A program made the position numbers and the translations under genes. A stretch of DNA of 61,861 nucleotides from the NCBI GenBank assembly GCA_016721865.1, contig JADKHF010000012.1, forward strand, positions 1 through 61,861, written 5' to 3'. Numbering within the stretch: position 1 is the first letter of the stretch; each line of letters opens with the position of its first letter. Below the pieces are notes generated by a model, which saw nothing but the letters and a program-made list of their open reading frames with translations, was not told the origin of the DNA and did not search any database. The DNA comes from Nitrosomonas sp. GTDB taxonomy: Bacteria > Pseudomonadota > Gammaproteobacteria > Burkholderiales > Nitrosomonadaceae. Shown piece by piece: positions 20,322 to 30,019 of this stretch.

Positions 20322-22354
20322 ATGACAGGTCGCACATTCATCAGAAATTTTCTCATTTGTTTATTCCTCGGCAGCGTTGCACAGACTGCTTTTGCAGCCC
20401 TCGTTAGATATAACGAGACTGACTACGACATGACGGTACGGATCGATCCCATCGCCCGTACCATCGAAGGCAAAAGCATCATCACGGTTATAAATCCCAG
20501 GGAAGTTAACCTGGTGCTGGGGCAGGCATTTGAAGTAACCCGGGCGCTATTTAATGGCAATGTGCTGGGCGCCGGTCGTGAACAGGTCAATCAGCCGTAT
20601 TTCTGGCAAATCCCGTTTAATTATAGTCAGCAGCACCAGTTTGAGATTCATTGGCGGGGGAAACTGGCGGCACTGGACGATTCGCTCGATCATCAGCAGA
20701 CTTTGGGAAGACCGATTGCGGTCAGCGGTGAAGCCGGTACCTTCTTACCCGATGCATCGGGCTGGTATCCACGTGTTGCAGATGGACTTGCGCGCTATAA
20801 AGTCAAACTGGAATTGCCTGCCGGTCAGCGTGGCCTGGTGGCAGGCCGGTTGATTGAGGAAAGCGAATCAGAACAAGGCTATCGCGCCGCTTTTGAATTT
20901 CCTCACCCGGCCGAAGGAATCGATTTAATGGCCGGGCCGTATGTAATAGAAACCCAGACGCATCAAAATATCAACAACCGGCCGATTCAACTGCGCACCT
21001 ACTTTCATCCGCAAATCAGCAACCTGTCGCGCGACTATCTGGATGCCGTCAAACGTTATCTGGATTTATATGAAAAATGGATAGGCGAGTATCCGTACAG
21101 CGAATACAGTATCGTGTCCAGCCCGACGCCGACCGGTTTTGGCATGCCGACATTGACCTATCTCGGCATCAATGTGCTGCAACTGCCGTTTATCCGCGAT
21201 ACCTCGCTCGGCCACGAAGTCTTGCACAACTGGTGGGGCAATGGGGTTTATCCGGATTACAAAAGCGGCAACTGGTCGGAAGGGCTGACTACTTTCATGG
21301 CCGATTATGCGTATAAAGAACAGGAAAGCAGCGAAGCCGCGCGTGAAATGCGCCTGGGCTGGTTGCGTGACTTCGCCGCGTTGCAACCGGGACAGGACGC
21401 GCCACTGAGCGCATTTACCTCGCGCACCCATAGCGCATCGAAGATTGTCGGGTATAACAAAGCGGCGATGTTTTTCTTCATGCTGCGGGATCATTTGGAT
21501 GAAACTGTTTTTCAGCGTGCCATCCAGGGATTCTGGAGCGTGCAGCGTTTTAAAGTCACCTCCTGGCAACATCTGCAGAAAATGTTTGAAATGATTTCAG
21601 GACAGAATCTGCAGCCGTTCTTTACGCAATGGCTGGAACGCACCGGTGCACCGGAAATCACCATCAGCGAAGCGAAAAGTACCTCGGCGGATTCAGGCTA
21701 TGGGCTATCGATTACACTGAACAATCCGCACCAGCGTACCAGCTAAGAGTTCCGATTGCGATCCAGAGTCAGGAAAAACAGAAATTCAATGGCTCGATTT
21801 TGCACCAGCAGCAGCAAACTTTCGCACTGACATTGGCGGATAAACCGTTATCCGTCTCGCTCGATCCGGATTTGCGCTTGTTCCGTCAATTAGTACCTAA
21901 TGAGGCACCGCCTATCCTGCGCGAAGTGATGGTCAATCCCACTACCGAAACCATCGTTTTAACCGACAAAGGCGAAATCCGAAAAATCGCAGAGACTCTT
22001 GCCAGCAAACTGCAACAGCGAGTACCCAAGCTGATTGCAGCCAGTCAGCAACTCTCCGCAGCGCCCACACTGGTCATTGGCCTGCAACCTGAAATCGATG
22101 CCTGGCTTGCCGCCAAACAACTGCCAGCCAGACCGGATGAAATCAACAAAAAAGGCACCGCACAAGCCTGGACACTGGCTCGTGCCGACGGCGCCTCACT
22201 GGCCATCGTGTCCGCAAAAGATGCCGCGTCACTCGAAGCGCTGATACGCCCGCTGCCGCATTATGGGCGGCAGAGTTATATTGCGTTTGATGGCCGGGAA
22301 GCGATTGAGAAAGGGATTTGGCCGATGCAGGTGCAGCAGGTGGTGGTTGAGTGA
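20322..22354 (+). CDS. Exported M1-like zinc metallopeptidase, one frameshift
   Basis: About 677 residues with an N-terminal signal peptide (FLICLFLGSVAQTAFA). The gluzincin active site is HEVLHNWWGN with the downstream glutamate in GNWSEGLTTFMADY, and the YNKAAMFFFMLRDHL helix follows, as in M1 aminopeptidase-like proteins. The usual substrate-binding GAMEN is not seen; FGMPTLTYLG occupies that position, which may alter specificity. The frame breaks at about 21718: CTGAACAA would read CTGGAACAA with one more G, giving TLEQSAPAYQLRVPIAIQ and continuing to 22354. It follows the ChaN-PDZ gene by 18 bp, likely in one transcript. Confidence 0.83.
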
Positions 22355-22410
22355 TGGTGTCAAGAGAATTTAGTTCTTATGCCTGAATAATGGATGAAAT
22401 TGCAGATAGA

Positions 22411-22463
22411 TCGCGATTCGGTACCTAACCCCATGACCCCACTGAATATGTGTCAGAGAATCG
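22411..22463 (+). repeat. Dispersed repeat C, copy 1
   Basis: The block TCGCGATTCGGTACCTAACC followed by CCCCACTGA and GTGTCAGAGAA recurs as TCGCGATTGGGTACTTAACC, CCCCACTGA and GTGTGAGAAA at 37406-37450. Both copies lie in intergenic DNA downstream of a gene. The origin is unknown. Confidence 0.6.
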
Positions 22464-22485
22464 AATCCCCAAAGTTTAGACGTTG

Positions 22486-22875
22486 TTAATCTTTTGTTCG
22501 GTATAGTTTGACTTTAATAACTTGGCCCAACATTTGGAAATGTTTGTCGAGCGAAAATATTGCACAGTGGTTTTCCTTTGCATTTTGAGCAATGATGAGA
22601 TCGGGAATGCCAATCCCATTGGATCCGGATTTTAAGCACTTTAATTGCGTAGCCATAATATCGTCCCAATCAATTTGCAGCGGGAGTCGATCTATTTCGC
22701 TCAGCAATTTAACTACTTTTGCTTGGCGCTTCAGCTTTAAGAAGGGGATTAATTCGGCTAAAATCAAATCGTTGGTAACGATAACGTTTTCGTCGATGAG
22801 ATCATCCAGTTCGGCTGATTTATTACCGGTTCGAAAATAATCGATCCAGACAGACGTATCGACCAATACCGCCAT
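22486..22875 (-). CDS. vapC: VapC-type PIN-domain toxin (ribonuclease)
   Basis: A 129-residue PIN-domain protein. The acidic active-site residues are visible: aspartate in VDTSVWIDYF (N-terminus), glutamate in ILAELIPFL, and aspartate in GIPDLIIAQNA, with a later aspartate in IFSLDKHF. VapC toxins are Mg2+-dependent endoribonucleases that cleave tRNA or rRNA. The start codon touches the vapB stop (shared base at 22875), a normal arrangement for toxin-antitoxin operons. The target RNA cannot be told. Confidence 0.9.
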   Translation of the reverse strand: MAVLVDTSVWIDYFRTGNKSAELDDLIDENVIVTNDLILAELIPFLKLKRQAKVVKLLSEIDRLPLQIDWDDIMATQLKCLKSGSNGIGIPDLIIAQNAKENHCAIFSLDKHFQMLGQVIKVKLYRTKD

Positions 22876-23069
22876 TACTGGCGCACTCGAATTTCATCAA
22901 GGTTAATATCCAATTCGATTTTTCCCTTGAATTTCTTAAGATCCGAAATTTTTGATTTCCGGATTAACTCCTCTAGTGCCAACACGATAACAGCTGTTTT
23001 GGTTTCGGCGTGGGTTACTCGCATTGCTTCGTTTAACAAATTTTCGGGTAAATCCAGAGTGGTTCTCAT
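22875..23069 (-). CDS. vapB: VapB-type antitoxin
   Basis: A 64-residue antitoxin. The N-terminal MRTTLDLPENLLNEAMRVT is a ribbon-helix-helix DNA-binding motif of the DUF2191/VapB family; the C-terminal part (LKKFKGKIELDINLDEIR) is the toxin-neutralising tail. A GGAGGTATC ribosome binding site precedes the ATG. The antitoxin probably binds the paired ATGCAT sites just upstream and represses its own operon. Confidence 0.9.
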   Translation of the reverse strand: MRTTLDLPENLLNEAMRVTHAETKTAVIVLALEELIRKSKISDLKKFKGKIELDINLDEIRVRQ

Positions 23070-23086
23070 GATACCTCCTTATGTAA

Positions 23087-23119
23087 TAATGCATACAAGT
23101 GTAGGCAATTATGCATAAA
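23087..23119 (-). promoter_or_regulatory. Candidate VapB operator: two ATGCAT palindromes spaced 22 bp
   Basis: Two near-identical palindromes, TAATGCATAC (centred at 23091/23092) and the perfect TTATGCATAA (centred at 23113/23114), lie 18-50 bp upstream of the vapB start. Their centres are 22 bp apart, two helical turns, as expected for two dimers of a ribbon-helix-helix repressor on one DNA face. Confidence 0.6.
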
Positions 23120-23283
23120 GGATCAAGGTTGGTGTTTGAATTAAACGGCTTGCACGAGATACTGCATGATTACTCCCTTTGTAAATTCCGAATGGTTTTT
23201 TTGCCGTTTTTTGAAGTGTACGTGTATTTTTAATTTATCGAGACCTCTAATGCCGCAAGAACAATTATTCTTGGTTATAGACC

Positions 23284-23317
23284 TGGCCCCTTGATGGATG
23301 TGGCCCCTTGATGGATG
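23284..23317 (+). repeat. 17-bp perfect tandem duplication
   Basis: TGGCCCCTTGATGGATG occurs twice head to tail without a mismatch. It is in non-coding DNA upstream of a small membrane protein gene. Confidence 0.85.
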
Positions 23318-23411
23318 CACGCATTTTGGAAAACAAAAGAGATTTGTCGCATTCTTTCGGAGTTATGCCTATATTGTTTTATTTGGCGTGCATGACAGCA
23401 AGGAGGAATTT

Positions 23412-23822
23412 ATGATTTTCTGGTTCGGAATATTTGGATTTTTGTTAGTAGCTGGAACTTTATCTGAATCGATTCATTGGGGATGGAGCATTCTTGGATT
23501 GATATTTATATATTCATCTGTGACTCTCTTCCGGCAAAGATATAAAGCCGCTTCAAATGCAATTCGGGCGAAGTATACTTTTGATCTTCTTCCTGAGTCA
23601 GACCGCGAAGAAGTTATGGAATCAGTATCAAACTTAATGTCAACTGCTAAATATCCAATCCGGGATTCAGAAGATACATTAAATTTTATGCGCCCTGAAC
23701 AGCGATATGGTTTTATCGCGCTGGGAATGTCACGCATCGGGATTCCTCCAAAAATTGGGAATAAGTGGTATGAAGTTCATAACCCATTTTCTGAAATTTT
23801 GGGTGCTCACCGTAGATGGTGA
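23412..23822 (+). CDS. Hypothetical small membrane protein
   Basis: 136 residues with two hydrophobic helices at the N-terminus (residues 1-17 and 20-36), then a soluble domain of ~95 residues ending in NPFSEILGAHRRW. The frame is open from 23298 but an AGGAGGA ribosome binding site at 23401-23407 points to the ATG at 23412. I do not recognise the family. Lower GC than the flanking core genes and its place in the accessory region suggest acquired DNA. Confidence 0.7.
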   Translation: MIFWFGIFGFLLVAGTLSESIHWGWSILGLIFIYSSVTLFRQRYKAASNAIRAKYTFDLLPESDREEVMESVSNLMSTAKYPIRDSEDTLNFMRPEQRYGFIALGMSRIGIPPKIGNKWYEVHNPFSEILGAHRRW

Positions 23823-23933
23823 AGCATCAGGTTAAACGCAAATATGGTGTAGACGTTAATTTTGATAAAGCCTAACCTATCTATTAAACGAATTGAACTG
23901 TCACGCACATTTTGTATGATGCGCTAAATATCT

Positions 23934-24272
23934 ATGGATCGCTTCTTAATCTTTACTGGTAAACATAAACCTGAGATATATGCTCTGACTCTTTTTTTTC
24001 TTTGTTTAATTATTGGCTTATGGCTTGGATTTAATAGTGAGCCCATTTTGTTAAATCGTTCAGGAGCGATAATAATTATTATCGGTGTTTATTTAGCTGC
24101 AAATAATTTTTCTGAATGGGTGCAAACAGAGTCACTACGAGATCTTGAAAAAGAACTCCCTAATATAATGCAAGAAGAGATACTGGAATTTGAGAAAGAC
24201 GGAAGGTTAGTTACTGATGAACAACGCAAAAGTATTGAAGTAGGTATTAAATCAAAATCCATAAAAATTTAA
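23934..24272 (+). CDS. Hypothetical small membrane protein
   Basis: 112 residues: two transmembrane helices (about residues 16-33 and 41-58) separated by a short loop, then a charged helical tail (ESLRDLEKELPNIMQEEILEF). No family recognised. AT-rich and on the same strand as the preceding membrane protein gene, 111 bp downstream. Confidence 0.6.
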   Translation: MDRFLIFTGKHKPEIYALTLFFLCLIIGLWLGFNSEPILLNRSGAIIIIIGVYLAANNFSEWVQTESLRDLEKELPNIMQEEILEFEKDGRLVTDEQRKSIEVGIKSKSIKI

Positions 24273-24497
24273 AACACATTCCGGAAAAAATAAAGAAACG
24301 AATAAAAAAACTGGAAATTAAATTGATTGTGTTCGGAACATTTCTTAACGGTTTTGGTGACTACTTTATTGGATTACTAAAAAATTATACAAGTTTGTGA
24401 AACAACATAAAGACGCATTCACAGAAAGGAGTCACACACAGAAAGGCAGAAAGGGGTCAGGTCGCGAAAGAAGAAAGATTGATGTATACTGCAAGCC

Positions 24498-25345
24498 ATG
24501 ACAAGACCACTCCGTTTAGAATTTCCGAATGCGCTTTACCACGTCACATCGCGTGGAGATCGCCGCGAAGCCATTTTTGAAGATGATGATGACCGGGTAA
24601 GGTTTTTAGAAATTCTTGGGATGGTTGTGTCTGGATCATAACTGGCTGTGCCACGGCTATTGTTTGATGGATAACCATTATCATCTCATCATTGAAACGC
24701 TTGACGGCAATTTGTCAAAAGGTATGCGCCAGCTCAATGGTGTTTATACCCAGGCGTCGAGTCGCCGGCATGGACGTGGCGGTCATCTTTTTCAAGGACG
24801 TTACAAAGCAATCCTGGTGGATAAAGATCGTTATTTGCTTGAGCTTTCCCGATATGTTGTTTTGAATCCGTTAAGAGCCAAAGGCATGGTCAAACGGCTT
24901 GAAGATTGGCCGTGGAGCAGTTATCCGGCAATGGCGGGTGATGCCGCCAAACCCGAATGGCTGACAACGGACTGGATTTTGTCTTTGTTTGGAAAGCAAA
25001 GGAGAATTGCAACGGAGAAATACCGGCAATTTGTCCTGGAAGGTGTGCAAAATCAACCTGAAATCTGGTCGAATCTGAAGGGACAAATTTATTTAGGGGA
25101 TGCCGATTTCGTCACTGAAATGCAGAAAAGAATCGGCGAGGAAAAAGACGATTTAAATATACCCCAGCAGCAAAAGCGGCCGATTGCAAAGCCTCTGTCT
25201 GAGATTGCAGCAACACAAAGACCGCAAAGCAGCGATCATTGCCGCCTACAAAACCGGCGCATACAGCCAACGAGAAATCGGAGAGTACTATCAATTGCAC
25301 CCGACGACGATTGGGGTTATTGTTCGTAAGTATAAGGATTCTTGA
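24498..25345 (+). CDS. REP-associated tyrosine transposase (RAYT, Y1 family), copy 1, two frameshifts
   Basis: A Y1_Tnp (IS200-like) RAYT of about 282 residues. It starts MTRPLRLEFPNALYHVTSRGDR, the classic RAYT N-terminus, and has the HUH motif in MDNHYHLIIET and the HLFQGRYKAILVDKD segment. The frame breaks at about 24632 (GG versus G compared with copy 2) and near 25205, where two bases are missing relative to copy 2. With these repaired it ends IVRKYKDS. RAYTs are domesticated transposases linked to dispersal of REP palindromes. It is ~88% similar by eye to the copy at 29119-29972. Confidence 0.85.
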
Positions 25346-25466
25346 TTCTGGAACCATTTTTACCAGTAATTTACCCAAGACTATTGCTGCGAAAAGCCAG
25401 ATAATCCCCCCAATTAAGATCAACCCGCCGATTGGCAGCCGCTAGAAACCTCAAGTAGAAAAAGGT

Positions 25467-25614
25467 TTAGCAGACCGTTGAAAAACGTATTCGAGGCAGC
25501 CGATGCAAGGCAAAAACAGGCGAAAAAGCGCAGTTTATGTATGATAAATGAGCATTTTAAGCCTGTTTTTAACACCGCAGCGGCAACGCAGATAGTTTTT
25601 CAACGGTCTGTTAA
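25467..25614 (+). mobile_element. MITE-like element, family B, copy 1 (~148 bp)
   Basis: Terminal inverted repeats: left CAGACCGTTGAAAAACG, right GTTTTTCAACGGTCTGTTAA. The interior (CGAGGCAGCCGATGCAAGGC ... CGGCAACGCAGATAG) is repeated at 30530-30677 in the same orientation and almost the same length. No coding capacity. It ends ~40 bp before the OsmC-YcaO gene and may affect its expression. Confidence 0.82.
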
Positions 25615-25655
25615 AACGCTTCCGCGTTGCGGCGCATTACTCCGGAAGCTATTCA

Positions 25656-27839
25656 ATGGAAATCAAAGTTAATTTTCTCGACAATCTCAGACTTGAAGCT
25701 AAGTTTGATGATTTCACTGTCATCACTGATCAGCCTATTCGCTACAAAGGTGATGGCTCAGCACCCAGTCCTTTTGATTACTTCCTGGCTTCATCGGCCC
25801 TTTGTGCGGGCTATTTTGTGCGGGTGTATTGTTTGTCCCGTGACATTCCTACTGAAAACATCAGGCTGTCGCAGAACAATATTGTTGATCCTGAAAATCG
25901 TTATAACCAAATCTTTCAAATTCAAGTGGAGCTGCCAGAAAGTATTTCTGATAAAGATCGCCAAGGTATCTTAAGATTGATTGACCACTGTACAGTGAAA
26001 AAAGTAGTGGAAACTGGCCCTGAGTTTAAAATCGAGCCGATTAAGAACCTCGACGAAGACACACAAATCATGCTTATGGGTCAATCAGAAGGCGATTCCA
26101 GCACTTACATTTTAGGGAAAGACCTGTCACTTGAACAAACCATCTCGAACATGACTGGTATTTTGGCCGGCCTTGGCATGAAGATCGAGATTGCCTCTTG
26201 GCGCAATATCGTGCCAAATGTGTGGTCGCTGCATATACGCGATGCGGCGTCGCCTGCGTGTTTTACCAACGGGAAAGGCTCAACCAAAGAGAGCGCGCTT
26301 TGCTCAGCGCTAGGTGAGTTTATCGAGCGCCTTAACTGCAATTTCTTCTACAACGATCAGTACTTTGGCGAAGAAATTGCCAACAACGATTTTGTACATT
26401 ATCCCAATGAAAAATGGTTTAAGCCGGGGCCAAATGACGAATTGCCAGCAGGTATTTTGGATGAATATTGTTTAGACATTTACAATCAGGACGGTGAACT
26501 GCGCGGCTCAAATCTGATTGACACCAACTCGGGTTTGGTTGAGCGTGGCATATGCGCTATCCCCTTTGTGCGTCAGTCCGATGGAGAAACCGTGTATTTC
26601 CCATCTAATTTGATTGAGAACTTATTCTTAAGCAACGGTATGAGTGCGGGCAATAACCTGCATGAAGCACAAGTGCAGTGTCTATCGGAAATCTTCGAAC
26701 GTGCGGTAAAAAAACAAATTATTGAAGAAGAGATTGCCTTGCCAGATGTGCCGCAACACGTGCTTGAAAAGTACCCAGGCATCTTGGAGGGCATTAACGC
26801 CCTGGAACAGAATGGTTTCCCCGTGGTGATCAAAGATGCTTCATTAGGCGGCCAATTCCCAGTGATGTGTGTGACGCTGATGAACCCCAAAACGGGTGGT
26901 GTATTTGCATCATTCGGCGCCCATCCAAGCTTTGAGGTGGCGCTGGAGCGCAGCCTGACTGAGTTATTACAAGGCCGCAGCTTTGAAGGTTTAAATGATG
27001 TGCCACGACCAACTTTTAATAGCCTGGCAGTGACAGAGCCAGAAAATTTTGTTGAGCACTTTATTGATTCAACGGGTGTGATCTCTTGGCGCTTCTTTAG
27101 TAGCAAGCATGACTATGAATTCTGCGAGTGGGATTTCTCAGGCACCAACGAAGCGGAAAAGGATCGCTTATTGGATATTTTGAAGGGATTGGGCAAAGAA
27201 GTTTATATTGCCAATTTTAATGACCTGGGCGCCACAGCTTGTCGCATCCTCGTGCCGGATTATTCAGAAGTGTATCCAATCGAAGATCTTATTTGGGACA
27301 ACACCAACAAGGCGCTGGATTATCGCGAAGATATCTTGAATATTCATTCGCTGAGTGATGATGCCTTGGCGAGTTTGGTGGCGCGTTTAGAAGAAAGTCA
27401 GCTGGATAACTACACGGACATTAGAACCCTGATTGGAATTGAGTTCGATGAAAATACGGTTTGGGGAAAGCTGACCATTCTTGAGCTGAAAATTCTTATC
27501 ACCCTTGCCTTAGGCAGGCATGATGAGGCCATTGAGTTAGTAGAAGCGTTCTTGCAATACAACGACAACACCGTAGAGCGCGGCTTGTTCTATCAAGCAG
27601 TTCATGCCGTACTTGAGATCACTTTGGACGAAACATTGGTGCTTGAGCATTTTATCGACAACCTGAATAAAATGTTCGGTAAACAAACCATGGACAATGT
27701 GATCGGCTCTGTAACTGGCGAAGTGAAATTCTTTGGCCTAACCAAAACCAGCATGAAGCTAGAAGGCCTAGACAAGCACTTAAGACTAATCGGAAGCTAC
27801 AAAAAGCTTCATCAAGCCCGCGGGGCGTATAAAGCATAG
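25656..27839 (+). CDS. OsmC-YcaO fusion protein
   Basis: 727 residues, uninterrupted. Residues ~1-135 are an OsmC-like domain (PSPFDYFLASSALCAGYFVRVY with the conserved cysteine; a second cysteine in IDHCTVKK). Residues ~150-560 match E. coli-type YcaO: ASWRNIVPNVWSLHIRD, CFTNGKGSTKESAL, SALGEFIERL (ATP-binding ExxE-type helix), NGMSAGNNLHEAQVQ, SEIFERAVKK and SFGAHPSFEVALERSLTE. The C-terminal ~160 residues are helical (TPR-like) as in YcaO. YcaO domains are ATP-dependent and activate backbone amides; E. coli YcaO has been linked to RimO-dependent S12 methylthiolation. Flanking MITE copies and a codon style unlike its neighbours suggest transfer. An ordinary ATG start at 25656 was kept. Confidence 0.92.
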   Translation: MEIKVNFLDNLRLEAKFDDFTVITDQPIRYKGDGSAPSPFDYFLASSALCAGYFVRVYCLSRDIPTENIRLSQNNIVDPENRYNQIFQIQVELPESISDKDRQGILRLIDHCTVKKVVETGPEFKIEPIKNLDEDTQIMLMGQSEGDSSTYILGKDLSLEQTISNMTGILAGLGMKIEIASWRNIVPNVWSLHIRDAASPACFTNGKGSTKESALCSALGEFIERLNCNFFYNDQYFGEEIANNDFVHYPNEKWFKPGPNDELPAGILDEYCLDIYNQDGELRGSNLIDTNSGLVERGICAIPFVRQSDGETVYFPSNLIENLFLSNGMSAGNNLHEAQVQCLSEIFERAVKKQIIEEEIALPDVPQHVLEKYPGILEGINALEQNGFPVVIKDASLGGQFPVMCVTLMNPKTGGVFASFGAHPSFEVALERSLTELLQGRSFEGLNDVPRPTFNSLAVTEPENFVEHFIDSTGVISWRFFSSKHDYEFCEWDFSGTNEAEKDRLLDILKGLGKEVYIANFNDLGATACRILVPDYSEVYPIEDLIWDNTNKALDYREDILNIHSLSDDALASLVARLEESQLDNYTDIRTLIGIEFDENTVWGKLTILELKILITLALGRHDEAIELVEAFLQYNDNTVERGLFYQAVHAVLEITLDETLVLEHFIDNLNKMFGKQTMDNVIGSVTGEVKFFGLTKTSMKLEGLDKHLRLIGSYKKLHQARGAYKA

Positions 27840-28030
27840 CGGGTCAAATCACTTGAAATTCCGGGGATACAATATTTAATTGCGCTGAAATTCAATCAAA
27901 CTCAAAACAATGGGATCAGGTACAGAACCTCGGATATAAATTACAAAACAGAAATTTATCCAATCCATCGAAAATATTCTTAATTCTAGACCTTTTTCTG
28001 TCTGTTCTCTACTCTACCTTTAACCACACT

Positions 28031-28752
28031 TTAACCACAACAGGCTTTAATTAGCTGGCGTCCGATATTGGTAACTCTATATGTCATAGGCGGTGATTGA
28101 TTCGGCAAAAGATACACGAGGTCTTCTGAGCCAGATGAACGATATTTTTTTGCAGTTTCAATTGCATCATCAATTTGCTTGGGCCTTATAACATTTGCGT
28201 AGGCAATACATCCAAGCCGAAGCAAATTCTCAAGCGAATACCGTACTTCATCTTCACTTACTTCAAGCATCCTTGTCGTAGTGGGCAGATGAATAGAAAT
28301 CGAGATATCGCTCCCGGTTGACACGGAATTGATAAACATACGCTTAAGCAGCATAGCATCCAAGGGCTCAGCCTGAGCAAGGATACCAATATGCACCTTT
28401 TGAAGCTTGAATTTGTTCTCGGGATCAGTAGCGCTTACTATCAAGCTTGCCCACATCTCCTGCAATTCTTCATTATCTTCATTGGAAGCTGCCTGGAGTA
28501 ATGGAATTGCAAGACGTGTAGGGATTGGAGTATGTTTTCCCAATGTAGATCGTGCCGATTGCAAATCTTGTACTTTATCGTAAATCATGCATAGATTTTT
28601 CATGCGAATATAGGCAGCCCAGTCACCGGCCATCCCTGCAAACTCGCTTACGGAAGGACCACACATTAATCACCTACCTTGGCAAGAAGCTCTGCCACTT
28701 TCCCCGTTGCCTTTGAAGCCTCCTGGATTGTTTTAGAGGTGTTTTCATCCAT
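28031..28752 (-). CDS. Abi-alpha-like protein (DUF4393), one frameshift
   Basis: About 240 residues. The N-terminal 28 residues (MDENTSKTIQEASKATGKVAELL) and the remainder (from CGPSVSEFAGMAGDW) are one frame apart; the join at about 28668 needs one base. Family features are the GPSVSEFAGMAGDW linker, HTPIPTRLAIPLLQAASNEDNEELQEMWASLIVSATDP (quoted in part: PIPTRLAIPLLQAAS and LQEMWASLI) and a winged-helix-like C-terminus. DUF4393 proteins are annotated Abi-alpha after an abortive-infection gene; a phage-defence role here is inference. Converges with the OsmC-YcaO gene. Confidence 0.75.
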
Positions 28753-29118
28753 TTCATATCCCCCTTATTGCAATAACAATAATATAGTGGCCCCCTCGAT
28801 CAAGACAATAATGCATCGAGTTTAAGAGGGCAACCTGTTACAAGCAGCGGAACGGCGCTGCCCCGATTTTTTGTTTTACTGTATTTATCCACAATTCGTG
28901 CTCCACCTCCGTTCGCTGTGAGGTAGACCCCATCCGCCGTGTTATATTATAGCTCGGCGATTGATGCATCCTTTCCGTGTTGTAAAACGTAAAGTATTCT
29001 GTCAGACCAAGCAGCAAGCAGTAAATTAGACATTGTGGCGTATTCTCTCAAAACAAAAAAGCAAGCAAAAGCAAGGGGTCAGGTCGCGAACGAAGAAACA
29101 TCGATGTATACTGGAGGT
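28753..29118. other. Intergenic stretch before RAYT copy 2
   Basis: No gene recognised. It contains a hairpin with a T run (28844-28872) and, just before the RAYT, the block AAGGGGTCAGGTCGCGAA that also precedes RAYT copy 1 at 24459-24476. Confidence 0.5.
28844..28872 (+). terminator. Candidate rho-independent terminator
   Basis: Stem GCAGCG/CGCTGC (6 bp, 6-base loop) followed by CCCGATTTTTT. No plus-strand gene ends nearby, so it may be a relic or belong to an unrecognised transcript. Confidence 0.35.
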
Positions 29119-29972
29119 CATAACAAGACCACTCCATTTAGAATTTCCGAATGCGCTTAACTATGTCACATCGCGTGGAGATCGTTGCGAAGCTATTTTT
29201 GAAGATGACGATGACCGGGTAAGGATTTTAGAAATCCTTGGAACGGTTGTGTCTGATCATAACTGGCTGTGTCATGGCTATTGTTTGATGGATAACCATT
29301 ACCATCTCATAATTGAAACGCTGGACGGTAATTTGTCAAAAGGTATGCGTCAGCTCAATGGCATTTATACCCAGGCGTCGAATCGCCGACATGGACGTGG
29401 CGGCCATCTTTTTCAAGGGCGTTACAAAGCCAATCCTGGTGGATAACGACCGTTATTTACTTGAGCTTTCCCGCTAGTTGTTTTGAATCCACTAAGGGCC
29501 AAAGGCATGGTCAAACGACTCGAAGACTGGCCGTGGAGCAGTTTTCCGGCAATGGTGGATGATGGTCCAAAACCCGAATGGCTGACAACGGACTGGATTT
29601 TGTCTTTATTTGGGAAGCAAAGGAGAATTGCAACGGAGAAATACCGGCAATTTGTCCTTGAAGGCGTGCAGCATCAACCTGAAATCTGGTCGAATCTGAA
29701 GGGACAAATTTATTTCGGGGATGCCGTTTTCGTCACTGAAATGCAGAAAAGAATCGGCAGGGAAAAGGACGATTTAAATATACCCCAGCAGCAAAAGCGG
29801 CCGATTGCAAAGCTCCTGTCTGAGATCGCAGCGCAACACAAAGACCGCAAAGCAGCGATTATTGCCGCCTACAAAACCGGCGCATACAGCCACAACGGGA
29901 AATCGGGGAATTCTATTAATTGCATCCAGCGACGATTGGAGTTATTCTTCGTAAGAACAAGAATTCTTGATT
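29119..29972 (+). pseudogene. RAYT transposase, copy 2, degraded
   Basis: Same family and near-identical sequence to copy 1, including its upstream block. The start codon is ATA instead of ATG (CATAACAAGACC versus CATGACAAGACC). Around 29436-29480 an inserted base (GGATAACGACC versus GGATAAAGATC) and a lost T (CGCTAGTTG versus CGATATGTTG) create stops. The C-terminus also breaks after AAYKTGAYSH near 29893. The lost start plus several independent lesions point to real decay, though some could be indel error. The HUH motif NHYHL is retained. Confidence 0.75.
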
Positions 29973-30019
29973 CTGGGCCTGATGCCGTTCTGTGACACCA
30001 TTCTGCGTTAACTTTACCA

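Noticed and set aside
23870..23932. A second attC-like site near the small membrane protein genes (GCCTAACC ... )
   Set aside because: No pairing of the arms and no matching R' core; only a chance TAAC.
25112..25423. A minus-strand frame reading like a membrane helix (ILIGGIIWLFAAIVLG)
   Set aside because: It runs antisense through the RAYT gene end and stops without a family; at most a short relic of a lost membrane protein.
27841..27890. A possible RAYT-linked leader (TTGAAATTCCGGGGATACAA)
   Set aside because: It resembles blocks seen before RAYT genes elsewhere from memory, but no second copy is in this window to support it.
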